In this document: positions 1-7,908 of the stretch, one piece after another
How the letters are laid out: each line of letters begins with the position of its first letter
Position numbering within the stretch: position 1 is the first letter of the stretch
Source: Clostridium_AD sp964467165
GTDB taxonomy: Bacteria; Bacillota; Clostridia; Clostridiales; Clostridiaceae
NCBI GenBank assembly: GCA_964467165.1
Contig: CAYXOL010000005.1
Span: 71,076 to 135,075, forward strand
Length of the DNA: 64,000 nt
Direction of reading: 5' to 3'
The notes under the pieces: generated by a model
What the model was told of the DNA's origin: nothing
Databases searched by the model: none
What the model saw: only the letters and a program-made list of their open reading frames with translations
Translations under genes and position numbers: made by a program

Positions 1-228
1 AAAACAGAAGTATCCTGTGCAGACGATGTTATGGAAGCTTTAAAAGGTGAATATAGCCACTTCAAAGCTTTTAATAAAGAGTCTATTATCTCAGCTTTAA
101 TGACGGCCGAAGCAAATGGCCTTATTGAAGAAAAAAGTTTTGATATGGATAAGTCAGGTGATTTAAGGATTTATTATCACGCAAATGCAGAAGGTGCAGC
201 TACAATTAATAATTACATTAAGGATTAA
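1..228 (+). CDS. Small winged-helix-like protein, 3' part only (cut by window edge)
   Basis: An open frame enters from the left edge and gives 75 residues ending in NNYIKD; the true start lies outside the window. By eye about two thirds of the residues match the C-terminal part of the 88-residue protein at 24642-24908, including ALMTAEANGL and EGAATIN. The predicted order (helix, helix, long helix, beta hairpin with YYHAN, final helix) resembles a winged helix, but no DNA-binding role is shown. The downstream homologue directly follows a DMT-type transporter, so a similar transporter may lie just upstream of this window. That is inference. An internal ATG at base 31 is not a likely start, because similarity to the homologue begins before it. 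Confidence 0.75.
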   Translation, partial: KTEVSCADDVMEALKGEYSHFKAFNKESIISALMTAEANGLIEEKSFDMDKSGDLRIYYHANAEGAATINNYIKD

Positions 229-234
229 TGCTAT

Positions 235-261
235 TAGTGCAAGAATGTAACGATAGTACAA
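235..261 (+). promoter_or_regulatory. Direct-repeat activator site upstream of the microcompartment operon
   Basis: TAGTGCAA (235-242) and TAGTACAA (254-261) are direct repeats with a 19-bp period. The same pair with the same spacing occurs at 23233-23259, and a T(T/A)GTNCAA pair at 21883-21909 (- strand). The spacing suits an AraC-family protein contacting two major grooves on one DNA face. The downstream half ends 21 nt before a -10-like TAAAAT, so the site would overlap the -35 region. The AraC-type response regulator at 18413-19183 is the obvious candidate binder (inference). Confidence 0.6.
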
Positions 262-282
262 AGATTTAAAAGAACAAGTGGA

Positions 283-304
283 TAAAATGCGGTAAAGTAC
301 CGCA
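283..304 (+). promoter_or_regulatory. -10 element and perfect inverted repeat at the operon start
   Basis: TAAAAT (283-288) is placed as a -10 box. It abuts TGCGGTA-AAG-TACCGCA (288-304), a perfect 7-bp inverted repeat at the expected transcription start. The transporter promoter has the equivalent TGCAGTA-AAA-AATTGCA at the same distance, and similarity continues into GCACTTTAT and CCATGAAA. It could be a repressor operator or a 5' mRNA hairpin. The rest of the leader to base 480 is AT-rich, with one hairpin (arms GTATTGATT and AATCAATAC). Confidence 0.5.
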
Positions 305-494
305 CTTTATACCATGAAAGAAAGTGTTATTCAGTTATTATTAAAGTAAGTGAAATTGTACTTCTGAGTGAGGATATTATGATAAGAAAACGTTTAATGT
401 ATTGATTAATTCCATTGATTTTTAAGAAAATCAATACACTTAAGAAGTATGTATCTAAAAAACATAATATAGAAGATTAAAGGAGGAATATGTA

Positions 495-1109
495 GTGAGG
501 TATTATGGAGAAGAAGCGTTAGGGGTTATTGAAACATTAGGTATGGTTCCGGCAATTGAGGCGGCTGATAAAATGCTAAAGGCAGCTAATGTTGAACTAG
601 TAGCATATGAAAACATAGGATCTACTCTTGTTACAGTTATGGTAAAGGGTGATGTTGGTGCCGTTAAGGCATCTGTAGAAGCAGGGGCAGTAGCTGCTGC
701 TGCAATAGGTACATTAACAGCTCAAAATGTTATGCCACGTCCAATTAAAGATATTGGAGATATTGTTTCAGTATATCAGCTATCTGATACAGAGGGAACA
801 TCATCTACGGGTAAATATAGAGCTTTAGGATTAATAGAGACTTTCGGTATAGTTTTTGCTTTAGAGGCTGCAGATGCAATGTGTAAAGCTGCGGATGTTG
901 AATTGATTGGTTTCGAAAACGTAGCTTCTGGTTATATATCTGTATTAGTTCGTGGAGATGTAGGAGCATGTAAAGCGTCTGTAGAGTCTGGTATACAAGC
1001 TGTAACAGATATGGGCGCTGAAGTTTATAGCTCAGTTGTTATACCAAGTCCTCATCAAGACCTTGAAAAAATTATTGGACTTTATTCACTTGAAACTTTA
1101 AATCCTTAA
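495..1109 (+). CDS. BMC-T shell protein (two BMC domains in tandem)
   Basis: This 204-residue protein carries two complete BMC domains, roughly residues 5-93 and 107-198. Each has the ALGxIET-(F/L)G opening and the RGDVGA or KGDVGA motif of shell proteins. Tandem-domain BMC proteins form pseudohexameric trimers in the facets of the polyhedral shell, often with larger central pores. The start is GTG: the AGGAGG eight bases upstream fits it, and the only nearby ATG (490) runs straight into TAG. It is the first gene of the microcompartment operon, 54 nt before the aldehyde dehydrogenase homologue. No metal-binding Cys is obvious at either pore loop, unlike the PduT-like BMC-T further down. Confidence 0.9.
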   Translation: MRYYGEEALGVIETLGMVPAIEAADKMLKAANVELVAYENIGSTLVTVMVKGDVGAVKASVEAGAVAAAAIGTLTAQNVMPRPIKDIGDIVSVYQLSDTEGTSSTGKYRALGLIETFGIVFALEAADAMCKAADVELIGFENVASGYISVLVRGDVGACKASVESGIQAVTDMGAEVYSSVVIPSPHQDLEKIIGLYSLETLNP

Positions 1110-1163
1110 TAAGTGGCCAAGATGATAACACTTAGTTAATGAAAATGAAAAGAGGAATCAGGA

Positions 1164-2654
1164 ATGAATATTATTGACAATGATTTGCTCTCAATTCAAG
1201 AAGCTCGAATTATTGCTGAGAATGCTAGTGAAGCACAAAAACTTCTAGCAACTTTTCCGCAAGAAAAACTAGATGAGATTGTTGAGCAAATGGCAGAAGA
1301 AATTGGCAAGTATGCCCGTGAACTTGCCATTATGTCACAGGATGAAACTGATTATGGCACATGGCAGGATAAATATATAAAAAATCAATTTGCCTCTGAG
1401 CATTTATTAACTAAACTTCGTGGAATGCGATGTGTAGGTATTATTGATGAAGATCATGAAAGTAAAACTATGGATATAGGCGTACCTGTGGGTGTAATTA
1501 TAGCATTATGTCCTGCAACTAGTCCTGTTTCCACTACCATCTACAAGGCGTTAATTGCCATTAAGTCCGGCAATGCGATTATCTTTTCTCCGCATCCTAG
1601 AGCTAAGAAAACAATTTGCAAGGCACTTGACATTATGATTGTTGTAGCTGAGAAATTTGGACTTCCAGAAGGAGCCCTTACATATTTACATACAGTGACT
1701 ACTTCTGGGACAATCCAGTTAATGAATCATAAGGCAACCTCTTTGATTATGAATACAGGTGTATTTGGAATGCTTAATGAATCATATAAATCTGGAAAAC
1801 CTGTGATTTATGGAGGAAATGGAAATGGACCGGCATTTATTGAACGCACAGCTGATGTTAAGCAAGCGGTGAGTGATATTATTGCTAGTAAAACCTTTGA
1901 TAATGGAATTGTATCAGGGGCGGAACAATCTATTGTTGTAGATGGTTGTATTGAATCCGAAGTGAAACGTGAACTACAAAGCAAGGGTGCATATTTTATG
2001 ACAGAGGAAGAAGCAGATAAACTTGGCTCTCTCTTTTACCTTTCTGATGGAAGTTTGAACTCAGAATTGGTAGGGAAATCTGTACAGCAGTTGGCTAGGA
2101 GAGCAAATTTTCAGGTTCCTAGCAGTACAGTACTTCTGATTTCTGAGCAAAAATATGTTTCTGAGACTAATCCTTATTCTAAGGAAAAACTTTGCCCGGT
2201 ACTGGCTTACTACATTGAAGATGATTGGATGCATGCTTGCGAAAAGTGCATTGAGCTACTCTTAAGTGAGAGGCACGGACACACCCTTGTTATGCATTCA
2301 AATGATGAAAATGTAATTCGATTGTTTGCATTAAAAAAACCGGTGGGTAGGATGCTTATTAATACACCTGCTGCCTTTGGTAGCATGGGTGCTACAACTA
2401 ATTTGTTTCCTGCACTAACTCTTGGTAGTGGATCCGCAGGGCAAGGAATAACTTCCGATAATGTTTCTCCAATGAATCTTATTTATATACGAAAAGTAGG
2501 ATATGGTGTTCGTAATATAGAGGATATTATTCATGGGGTGAATACAGAGGAAAAAAATCCATTGCCCGACGCGCAAAAGCTGTCAGCATATAATTCAGAG
2601 GAGTTACAGATGCTCCAGGATATATTAAAAAAAGTTTTACAAGAGATTAAATAG
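1164..2654 (+). CDS. CoA-acylating aldehyde dehydrogenase homologue lacking the catalytic Cys
   Basis: This 496-residue protein belongs to the acylating aldehyde dehydrogenase family of microcompartments (EutE/PduP/CutB/CutF type) and aligns end to end with the second homologue at 12864-14432. At the nucleophile position the second enzyme reads GTICASEQS, with Cys251. This one reads GIVSGAEQS, with Ser251 at the same residue number. Without the thiol it should not form the thioacyl intermediate, so it may be a structural or regulatory subunit. The C-terminus (EELQMLQDILKKVLQEIK) is a predicted amphipathic helix of the encapsulation-peptide kind. It sits between the first BMC-T gene and cutC. 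Residual activity cannot be excluded from sequence. Confidence 0.85.
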   Translation: MNIIDNDLLSIQEARIIAENASEAQKLLATFPQEKLDEIVEQMAEEIGKYARELAIMSQDETDYGTWQDKYIKNQFASEHLLTKLRGMRCVGIIDEDHESKTMDIGVPVGVIIALCPATSPVSTTIYKALIAIKSGNAIIFSPHPRAKKTICKALDIMIVVAEKFGLPEGALTYLHTVTTSGTIQLMNHKATSLIMNTGVFGMLNESYKSGKPVIYGGNGNGPAFIERTADVKQAVSDIIASKTFDNGIVSGAEQSIVVDGCIESEVKRELQSKGAYFMTEEEADKLGSLFYLSDGSLNSELVGKSVQQLARRANFQVPSSTVLLISEQKYVSETNPYSKEKLCPVLAYYIEDDWMHACEKCIELLLSERHGHTLVMHSNDENVIRLFALKKPVGRMLINTPAAFGSMGATTNLFPALTLGSGSAGQGITSDNVSPMNLIYIRKVGYGVRNIEDIIHGVNTEEKNPLPDAQKLSAYNSEELQMLQDILKKVLQEIK

Positions 2655-2753
2655 AATTATATATCTGTATATAGATGATAAATAATATATAAAGATTTCG
2701 AAAAATAAGCAGTAAAAATTTAAAATAATATGAAAAAGTGAGGTATAAGAATT

Positions 2754-5303
2754 ATGGATATTCGTGAATTTTCAAGTAAATTTGCAGAAGCAACTAAAAG
2801 TATGTCTGAAGAAGAACGATCAGCTTTAATGAAAATGTTTGAGGGAGTTTCAAAAGAAATTACAAAAAAAGATGAAGTAGTTTCAGGAACTTATGTGGCA
2901 TCTTCTGACAATAATGGAGAAGTTCCAAATGGAATTACAGAGCGTCTGCAAAAACTGAAAGATAACTATATGAAATGGACGCCTACAATTACAACTCATC
3001 GTGCTCGTGCAATCACTAAGATGGCAAAAGAAAATCCTGGAATGCCTAAAAGCATATTCCGTGGTAAAAGTTTCAAATATTGTTGTGAAACAGCACCATT
3101 GTTAATACAAGAAGATGAATTAATCGTAGGAGCACCTTGTGGAGCACCTCGTGCTGGAGCTTGTTCTCCTGATATTGCGTGGAGATGGATGGAAGATGAA
3201 CTTGATACTATCGGAACTCGTGCTCAAGATCCTTTTTATATATCTGATGAGGATAAAAAGTTTATGCGTGAAGAACTTTTCCCATTTTGGAAAGGAAAAT
3301 CTGTTGATGAATACTGTGAAGATCAATATCGTGAGGCAGGCCTTTGGGAACTATCGGGCGAATCTTACGTTTCAGATTGTTCATACCATGCAATAAATGG
3401 TGGTGGGGATTCAAATCCTGGATATGACATAATCCTTATGGAAAAGGGAATGCTAGATATTCAAAAGGAAGCAAAGGATCATTTAGAAAAGCTAGATTAC
3501 CAAAATCCAGCAGATATAGATAAGATTTATTACTATAAATCTGTTATTGACACTACTGAAGGAGTTATGATTTATGCTAAGCGTTTATCTGATCACGCGG
3601 CTCAGCTGGCTGCTAAGGAAACTAACCCTAAGCGTAAAGCGGAATTACTTAAAATTGCAGAAGTAAATGCATATGTTCCTGCACATAAGCCTCGTAATTT
3701 CTGGGAAGCAATTCAGTCTGTTTGGACTATTGAATCACTTCTAGTAGTTGAGGAAAACCAAACTGGTATGTCTATCGGTCGTGTTGATCAATATATGTAC
3801 CCATTCTACAAGGCAGATATAGAGCAAGGTCGTATGAGTCAGTTTGAAGCATTTGAACTAGCTGGTAGTATGCTTATTAAAATGTCTGAGATGATGTGGA
3901 TTACAAGTGAAGGCGGTTCTAAGTTCTTTGCAGGATATCAGCCATTTGTAAATATGTGTGTTGGTGGGGTTACTCGCGATGGTCTTGATGCAACAAATGA
4001 CCTAACTTACTTACTTATGGATGCTGTTCGTCACGTTAAAATTTACCAACCATCACTAGCTACACGTATTCACAACAAGTCACCTAAGAAGTATATGAAG
4101 AAGATTGTTGATGTTGTTCGTGCTGGTATGGGATTCCCGGCTTGCCATTTTGATGATGCTCATATTAAGATGATGCTATCAAAAGGTGTTTCTATGGAAG
4201 ATGCTAGAGACTATTGCCTTATGGGTTGTGTTGAACCTCAAAAATCAGGTCGTTTATATCAATGGACTTCAACTGCTTATACACAGTGGCCAATATGTAT
4301 AGAACTTGTTCTAAATCACGGTGTTCCATTATGGTATAAAAAGCAAGTTTGTCCTGATATGGGAGACTTAAGTAACTTTAAGACTTATGAACAGTTCGAC
4401 AATGCTGTTAAGGAACAAATTAAATATATTACAAAGTGGTCAAGTGTTGCTACTGTTATTTCTCAACGTGTCCACAGAGAACTAGCTCCAAAACCTTTAA
4501 TGTCAATTATGTTTGAGGGTACAATGGAGAGTGGTAAGGATGTTTCTGCTGGTGGTGCTATGTACAACTTCGGACCTGGTGTTATATGGTCAGGACTTGC
4601 TACTCATGCAGACTCTATGGCTGCTATCAAGAAGTTAGTATTTGATGATAAGAAATATACTTTAGAGCAATTAAATGAAGGATTAAAGGCTGAATTCGTA
4701 GGATATGAGCAAATGAAAAGTGATTGTCTGAAAGCTCCTAAGTACGGCAATGATGATGATTATGTAGATTTAATTGCTTCTGATTTGATTAATTTCACTG
4801 AGAGAGAACATAGAAAGTACAAGACTCTTTATTCTGTATTAAGTCATGGTACACTGTCTATTTCAAACAACACACCTTTTGGTCAATTACTTGGTGCATC
4901 TGCTAATGGTCGTGAAGCTTGGTCACCATTATCAGATGGAATTAGTCCTACTCAAGGTGCGGATTTTAAAGGGCCAACTGCTATTATTAAATCTGTTTCC
5001 AAGATGGCTTGTGACACTATGAACATAGGAATGGTTCACAACTTTAAGCTTATGGCAGGACTATTAGATACACCAGAAGGCGAAGAGGGTATTCTTACAT
5101 TACTTCGTACTGCTTGTGTATTTGGTAATGGAGAGATGCAATTTAATTACCTTGATAATGACACATTGATTGCAGCACAAAAAAATCCAGAGAAGTATCG
5201 TGACTTAATTGTTAGGGTTGCAGGATACAGTGCATTCTTTGTTGAACTCTGCAAGGATGTTCAAGATGAAATTATCAGTAGAACTATGCTGACACATTTC
5301 TAA
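2754..5303 (+). CDS. cutC: Choline trimethylamine-lyase (glycyl radical enzyme)
   Basis: This 849-residue glycyl radical enzyme is predicted to split choline into trimethylamine and acetaldehyde inside the shell. Residues known from Desulfovibrio CutC (Y208, D216, F395, C489, E491, T502, Y506, G821) all occur here at a constant offset of +3: Y211, D219, F398, C492 and E494 in MGCVEPQ, T505, Y509, and radical G824 in RVAGYSAFF. That match is much stronger than general family similarity and argues against propanediol, glycerol or isethionate enzymes. The first 53 residues are a helical, charged extension missing from the paralogue at 15933-18317, and probably act as an encapsulation signal. The activase gene follows after a hairpin-containing gap. 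Confidence 0.93.
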   Translation: MDIREFSSKFAEATKSMSEEERSALMKMFEGVSKEITKKDEVVSGTYVASSDNNGEVPNGITERLQKLKDNYMKWTPTITTHRARAITKMAKENPGMPKSIFRGKSFKYCCETAPLLIQEDELIVGAPCGAPRAGACSPDIAWRWMEDELDTIGTRAQDPFYISDEDKKFMREELFPFWKGKSVDEYCEDQYREAGLWELSGESYVSDCSYHAINGGGDSNPGYDIILMEKGMLDIQKEAKDHLEKLDYQNPADIDKIYYYKSVIDTTEGVMIYAKRLSDHAAQLAAKETNPKRKAELLKIAEVNAYVPAHKPRNFWEAIQSVWTIESLLVVEENQTGMSIGRVDQYMYPFYKADIEQGRMSQFEAFELAGSMLIKMSEMMWITSEGGSKFFAGYQPFVNMCVGGVTRDGLDATNDLTYLLMDAVRHVKIYQPSLATRIHNKSPKKYMKKIVDVVRAGMGFPACHFDDAHIKMMLSKGVSMEDARDYCLMGCVEPQKSGRLYQWTSTAYTQWPICIELVLNHGVPLWYKKQVCPDMGDLSNFKTYEQFDNAVKEQIKYITKWSSVATVISQRVHRELAPKPLMSIMFEGTMESGKDVSAGGAMYNFGPGVIWSGLATHADSMAAIKKLVFDDKKYTLEQLNEGLKAEFVGYEQMKSDCLKAPKYGNDDDYVDLIASDLINFTEREHRKYKTLYSVLSHGTLSISNNTPFGQLLGASANGREAWSPLSDGISPTQGADFKGPTAIIKSVSKMACDTMNIGMVHNFKLMAGLLDTPEGEEGILTLLRTACVFGNGEMQFNYLDNDTLIAAQKNPEKYRDLIVRVAGYSAFFVELCKDVQDEIISRTMLTHF

Positions 5304-5346
5304 TTAAGATATTCCATTGACTTTAAAATGACTTAACTGATGCCTG

Positions 5347-5377
5347 ATCCTCTTATGCTGTAGGTATGTTAGAGGAT
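5347..5377 (+). other. Intercistronic hairpin between cutC and cutD
   Basis: ATCCTCT (5347-5353) and AGAGGAT (5371-5377) form a 7-bp stem with a 17-nt loop in the 117-nt gap after cutC. No T-run follows, so it is probably not an intrinsic terminator. It may stabilise the cutC end of the mRNA or lower cutD expression, which would suit an activase needed in small amounts. Confidence 0.4.
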
Positions 5378-5420
5378 TGGGCCCAGTTGAATTATTTATT
5401 TGAACGGGAGATTAGATATT

Positions 5421-6371
5421 ATGAGTAATACAAAAGTAGCTGTAATTGAAAGAAAAGCATTGATTTTCAATGTTCAAAAATATAATATGTACGATGGTCC
5501 GGGAGTAAGAACACTGGTGTTCTTTAAAGGATGTCCATTGCGTTGCAAATGGTGTGCTAATCCTGAGGGACTTGAAAAAAAATATCAAGTTATGTTTAAA
5601 AGAAATTCCTGTATAGATTGTGGTGCATGTGTTAGTGTTTGCCCAGTTTCCATACATACTATGTCAAAGGAAATAAAACATGAGATAAACCATAGCATTG
5701 ATTGTATAGGTTGTCGAAAATGTGAGGAAATTTGTACTGAAGCTGCATTATCTATTGTGGGTCAAGTAAAAACTGTTTCTGAGCTTATGGAAATAATCCA
5801 AGAAGACGTTATGTTTTACGATGTATCAGGTGGTGGCGTTACGTTAGGTGGCGGAGAGGTACTTATGCAACCTGAATTCGCAACAAATTTACTTATGACA
5901 TGTAAGCAAGAAGGAATAAATACTGCTATTGAAACATCAGGCTATGCAAAACTGGAATCAATACTTAAGGTTGCACAGTTTACAGATTTATTCTTGTTTG
6001 ATATAAAGCACGTTGATGCTCAGCGTCACTATGAACTTACGGGAGTTCACAATGAGAGAATATTAGAAAACTTAAAGGAACTTTTAAAACGTAGGTATAA
6101 TGTTAAGGTTAGAATGCCATTGCTTAAAGGCATAAATGATAGACGCGGTGAGATAGAAAGTGTAATTGAATTTTTGATGCCTTTCCGTGAATATAAAAAC
6201 TTCAAAGGAATAGACTTACTTCCTTACCACAAGATGGGTGTGAATAAATACACACAGTTGGAAATGGAGTATCCAATAGAGGGAGATCCAAGCTTAAGCA
6301 GTGAAGAACTTGACATGATTGAGAGCTGGATAAAAAAATATGATTTTCCAGTTGTGGTTATAAAACACTGA
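5421..6371 (+). CDS. cutD: Glycyl radical enzyme activase (radical SAM), CutD
   Basis: This 316-residue protein should use S-adenosylmethionine to place the glycyl radical on CutC. Near the N-terminus is the radical-SAM signature CPLRCKWC (CxxxCxxC), preceded by YDGPGVRTLVFFKG. Two ferredoxin-like clusters follow, CIDCGACVSVCP and CIGCRKCEEIC, the usual layout of activases outside the pyruvate formate-lyase group. GGGVTLGGGEVLMQP resembles the SAM-binding GGE region. I chose the ATG at 5421 because GGGAG lies ten bases upstream; an in-frame TTG at 5400 would add seven residues. It is the only activase seen in the window, so it must also serve the second CutC-like enzyme unless another is encoded elsewhere. 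Confidence 0.92.
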   Translation: MSNTKVAVIERKALIFNVQKYNMYDGPGVRTLVFFKGCPLRCKWCANPEGLEKKYQVMFKRNSCIDCGACVSVCPVSIHTMSKEIKHEINHSIDCIGCRKCEEICTEAALSIVGQVKTVSELMEIIQEDVMFYDVSGGGVTLGGGEVLMQPEFATNLLMTCKQEGINTAIETSGYAKLESILKVAQFTDLFLFDIKHVDAQRHYELTGVHNERILENLKELLKRRYNVKVRMPLLKGINDRRGEIESVIEFLMPFREYKNFKGIDLLPYHKMGVNKYTQLEMEYPIEGDPSLSSEELDMIESWIKKYDFPVVVIKH

Positions 6372-6415
6372 TAAAAAGTTTGTTAAAATAAATAATAGAT
6401 TGAGAGGTAACTTTT

Positions 6416-6769
6416 ATGGGACCAGTTGGTGAAAATGGGATACAACGTGTCATAGAAGAATCAGTACCGGGTAAGCAGGTTACAATTGCCCACGTTATTG
6501 CATCTCCTATGCCGGACATTTATGAACGCTTGGGGATAGATAATAAAGGGTCAATTGGAATTTTAACTATAACGCCATATGAAGCGGCTATTATTGCAGC
6601 AGATGTTGCAACAAAGGCTGCAGATGTTGAAATTGGATTTTTAGATCGTTTTACTGGGTCTTTAATTCTTGTAGGTGATGTTCAGAGCGTTGAAACGGCA
6701 CTTATTGCAGTAAATGATGCCTTGAAAGATCTGCTAGGCTTTGCCATAGCGAAAATTACAAGAACATGA
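6416..6769 (+). CDS. EutS/PduU-like BMC shell protein (permuted BMC domain)
   Basis: This 117-residue protein closely resembles EutS/PduU. The N-terminal segment EESVPGKQVTIAHVIASP forms the strand that builds a small beta barrel over the hexamer pore in that family, followed by GIDNKGSIGILTITPYEAA and GFLDRFTGSLILVGDV. These proteins are circularly permuted BMC-H shell subunits whose pore is usually capped. The gene overlaps the next one by ATGA, so the two are probably translationally coupled, as eutS and eutP often are. Its substrate or gating role is not evident. Confidence 0.9.
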   Translation: MGPVGENGIQRVIEESVPGKQVTIAHVIASPMPDIYERLGIDNKGSIGILTITPYEAAIIAADVATKAADVEIGFLDRFTGSLILVGDVQSVETALIAVNDALKDLLGFAIAKITRT

Positions 6770-7215
6770 GAAAAAAACGGATAATGGTAATAGGGCCTTC
6801 TCATTGTGGCAAGACTACAGTGGTGAATATGATTAATGATTATGATGGACCACTTAGGAAAACGCAAGACATGATTTATGGAAAGAATACTATAGATGTT
6901 CCAGGATCTTATATTGAATGTCCTTGGATGTATAAACATTTAATTGCAGCTGCACAAGACGCATCATTAGTTTTGATTTTAGTTGATCAGTCAAAGTACA
7001 GTAATATCTATTCACCAGGTTTTGCTAAGGCGTTTAGATGTCCTGTAATAGGTGTAATAACGAAAATTGATTTAATGCCCGAAAATCAGCAGTTGTGTTT
7101 GAAACAGCTTAAACACATAGGGGTACCTGAGCCTTATTATAACATTAGTGTTTCAAGTGGGGCGGGCATAGCAGATTTGAAACAATATTTACTTACTTTT
7201 GAAAAAAAAGAGTAA
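6766..7215 (+). CDS. EutP/PduV-like small GTPase
   Basis: This 149-residue protein has a Walker A loop, GPSHCGKTT (residues about 10-18), a D-x-P-G segment (IDVPGSY) and a TKIDLM guanine-specificity motif (NKxD-like). That is the pattern of the Ras-like EutP/PduV proteins carried in many microcompartment operons. PduV has been linked to movement or positioning of compartments, and some EutP proteins were reported to have acetate kinase activity; neither role can be assigned here. It starts inside the stop codon of the EutS-like gene and ends 12 nt before the EutT-like gene. Confidence 0.88.
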   Translation: MRKKRIMVIGPSHCGKTTVVNMINDYDGPLRKTQDMIYGKNTIDVPGSYIECPWMYKHLIAAAQDASLVLILVDQSKYSNIYSPGFAKAFRCPVIGVITKIDLMPENQQLCLKQLKHIGVPEPYYNISVSSGAGIADLKQYLLTFEKKE

Positions 7216-7227
7216 AGGGGGACTAAT

Positions 7228-7908
7228 ATGAAATTTATTACCGAAAGTGATTTACGGGATTTAGATAGAAGACAACCTTTTACAAATTATGAGATAGAGC
7301 CAGGAGCAAGACTTACACCTGGAGCGCGTCAGTTTTTGTCTGATCGCGGCATTAATATGTTTGACACTGATTCTTATACAAAACAAAACACTGTAAGCAC
7401 AAAGAAGTCACCTGAAGTAATCCAAAAGAAGAATACCTGGAAAAAGAAGAAACTACGTAGTGTTATGAACTCTACGCAGGCATTGTTTTTTCAATATTAC
7501 GAAGAACTTTTGAGTGGGGATGCTTATTTAGCAGAGAGTGTTACTAATTTAGGTAAACAGTTCTCCTCCATTAAAAATCATATAGAGAGTGGAGCCACAG
7601 TGGAAAACTTAAGTTTCACTGAATGCACAGGCATGAAGGCTGAAAATTTTTCTAGCGATATGGACGACTGCTTTGAAATCACAGAATCCCATATGCAGCT
7701 TAAACAGGGAAGGAAGATTATACTTTTACATAGACTACGCTGTGATCTTCGTGAAATTGAACCGGTTGTTTTAGAACTATATGAGGACAGTGATGATGGG
7801 AAGAAACTATGTACAGAAGTTATTGGGAAGGTTAATCAGATTATTAATATCTTGTCTCAAATGATTTGTTCGGTTTTAGGAGGTAAAGAATGTCAGAGAA
7901 AAAGTTAA
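7228..7908 (+). CDS. EutT-like cobalamin adenosyltransferase homologue
   Basis: This 226-residue protein resembles EutT at both ends: FITESDLRDL and EPGARLTPGARQFL near the N-terminus, then a helical half ending LLHRLRCDLREIEPVVLE and KVNQIINILSQMICSVLGG. EutT makes adenosylcobalamin for ethanolamine ammonia-lyase, but this locus uses a glycyl radical lyase that needs no B12. The His/Cys metal motif of EutT (HX11CCX2C) is not visible; that stretch is replaced by a lysine-rich linker (about residues 50-80). It could be a repurposed adenosyltransferase fold, or an ATP- or flavin-linked partner of the PduS-like protein. Its end overlaps eutJ by 19 nt, so it is clearly part of the operon. Confidence 0.7.
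   Translation: MKFITESDLRDLDRRQPFTNYEIEPGARLTPGARQFLSDRGINMFDTDSYTKQNTVSTKKSPEVIQKKNTWKKKKLRSVMNSTQALFFQYYEELLSGDAYLAESVTNLGKQFSSIKNHIESGATVENLSFTECTGMKAENFSSDMDDCFEITESHMQLKQGRKIILLHRLRCDLREIEPVVLELYEDSDDGKKLCTEVIGKVNQIINILSQMICSVLGGKECQRKS

Noticed and set aside
2754..5303. The first glycyl radical enzyme might be a propanediol/glycerol dehydratase or isethionate lyase.
   Set aside because: MGCVEPQ, Tyr211, Asp219, Phe398 and Tyr509 match CutC numbering plus three; this pattern is specific for choline lyase.
5347..5377. The cutC-cutD hairpin as an intrinsic terminator.
   Set aside because: No T-run follows and the activase must be expressed; it is kept as a processing or stability element only.
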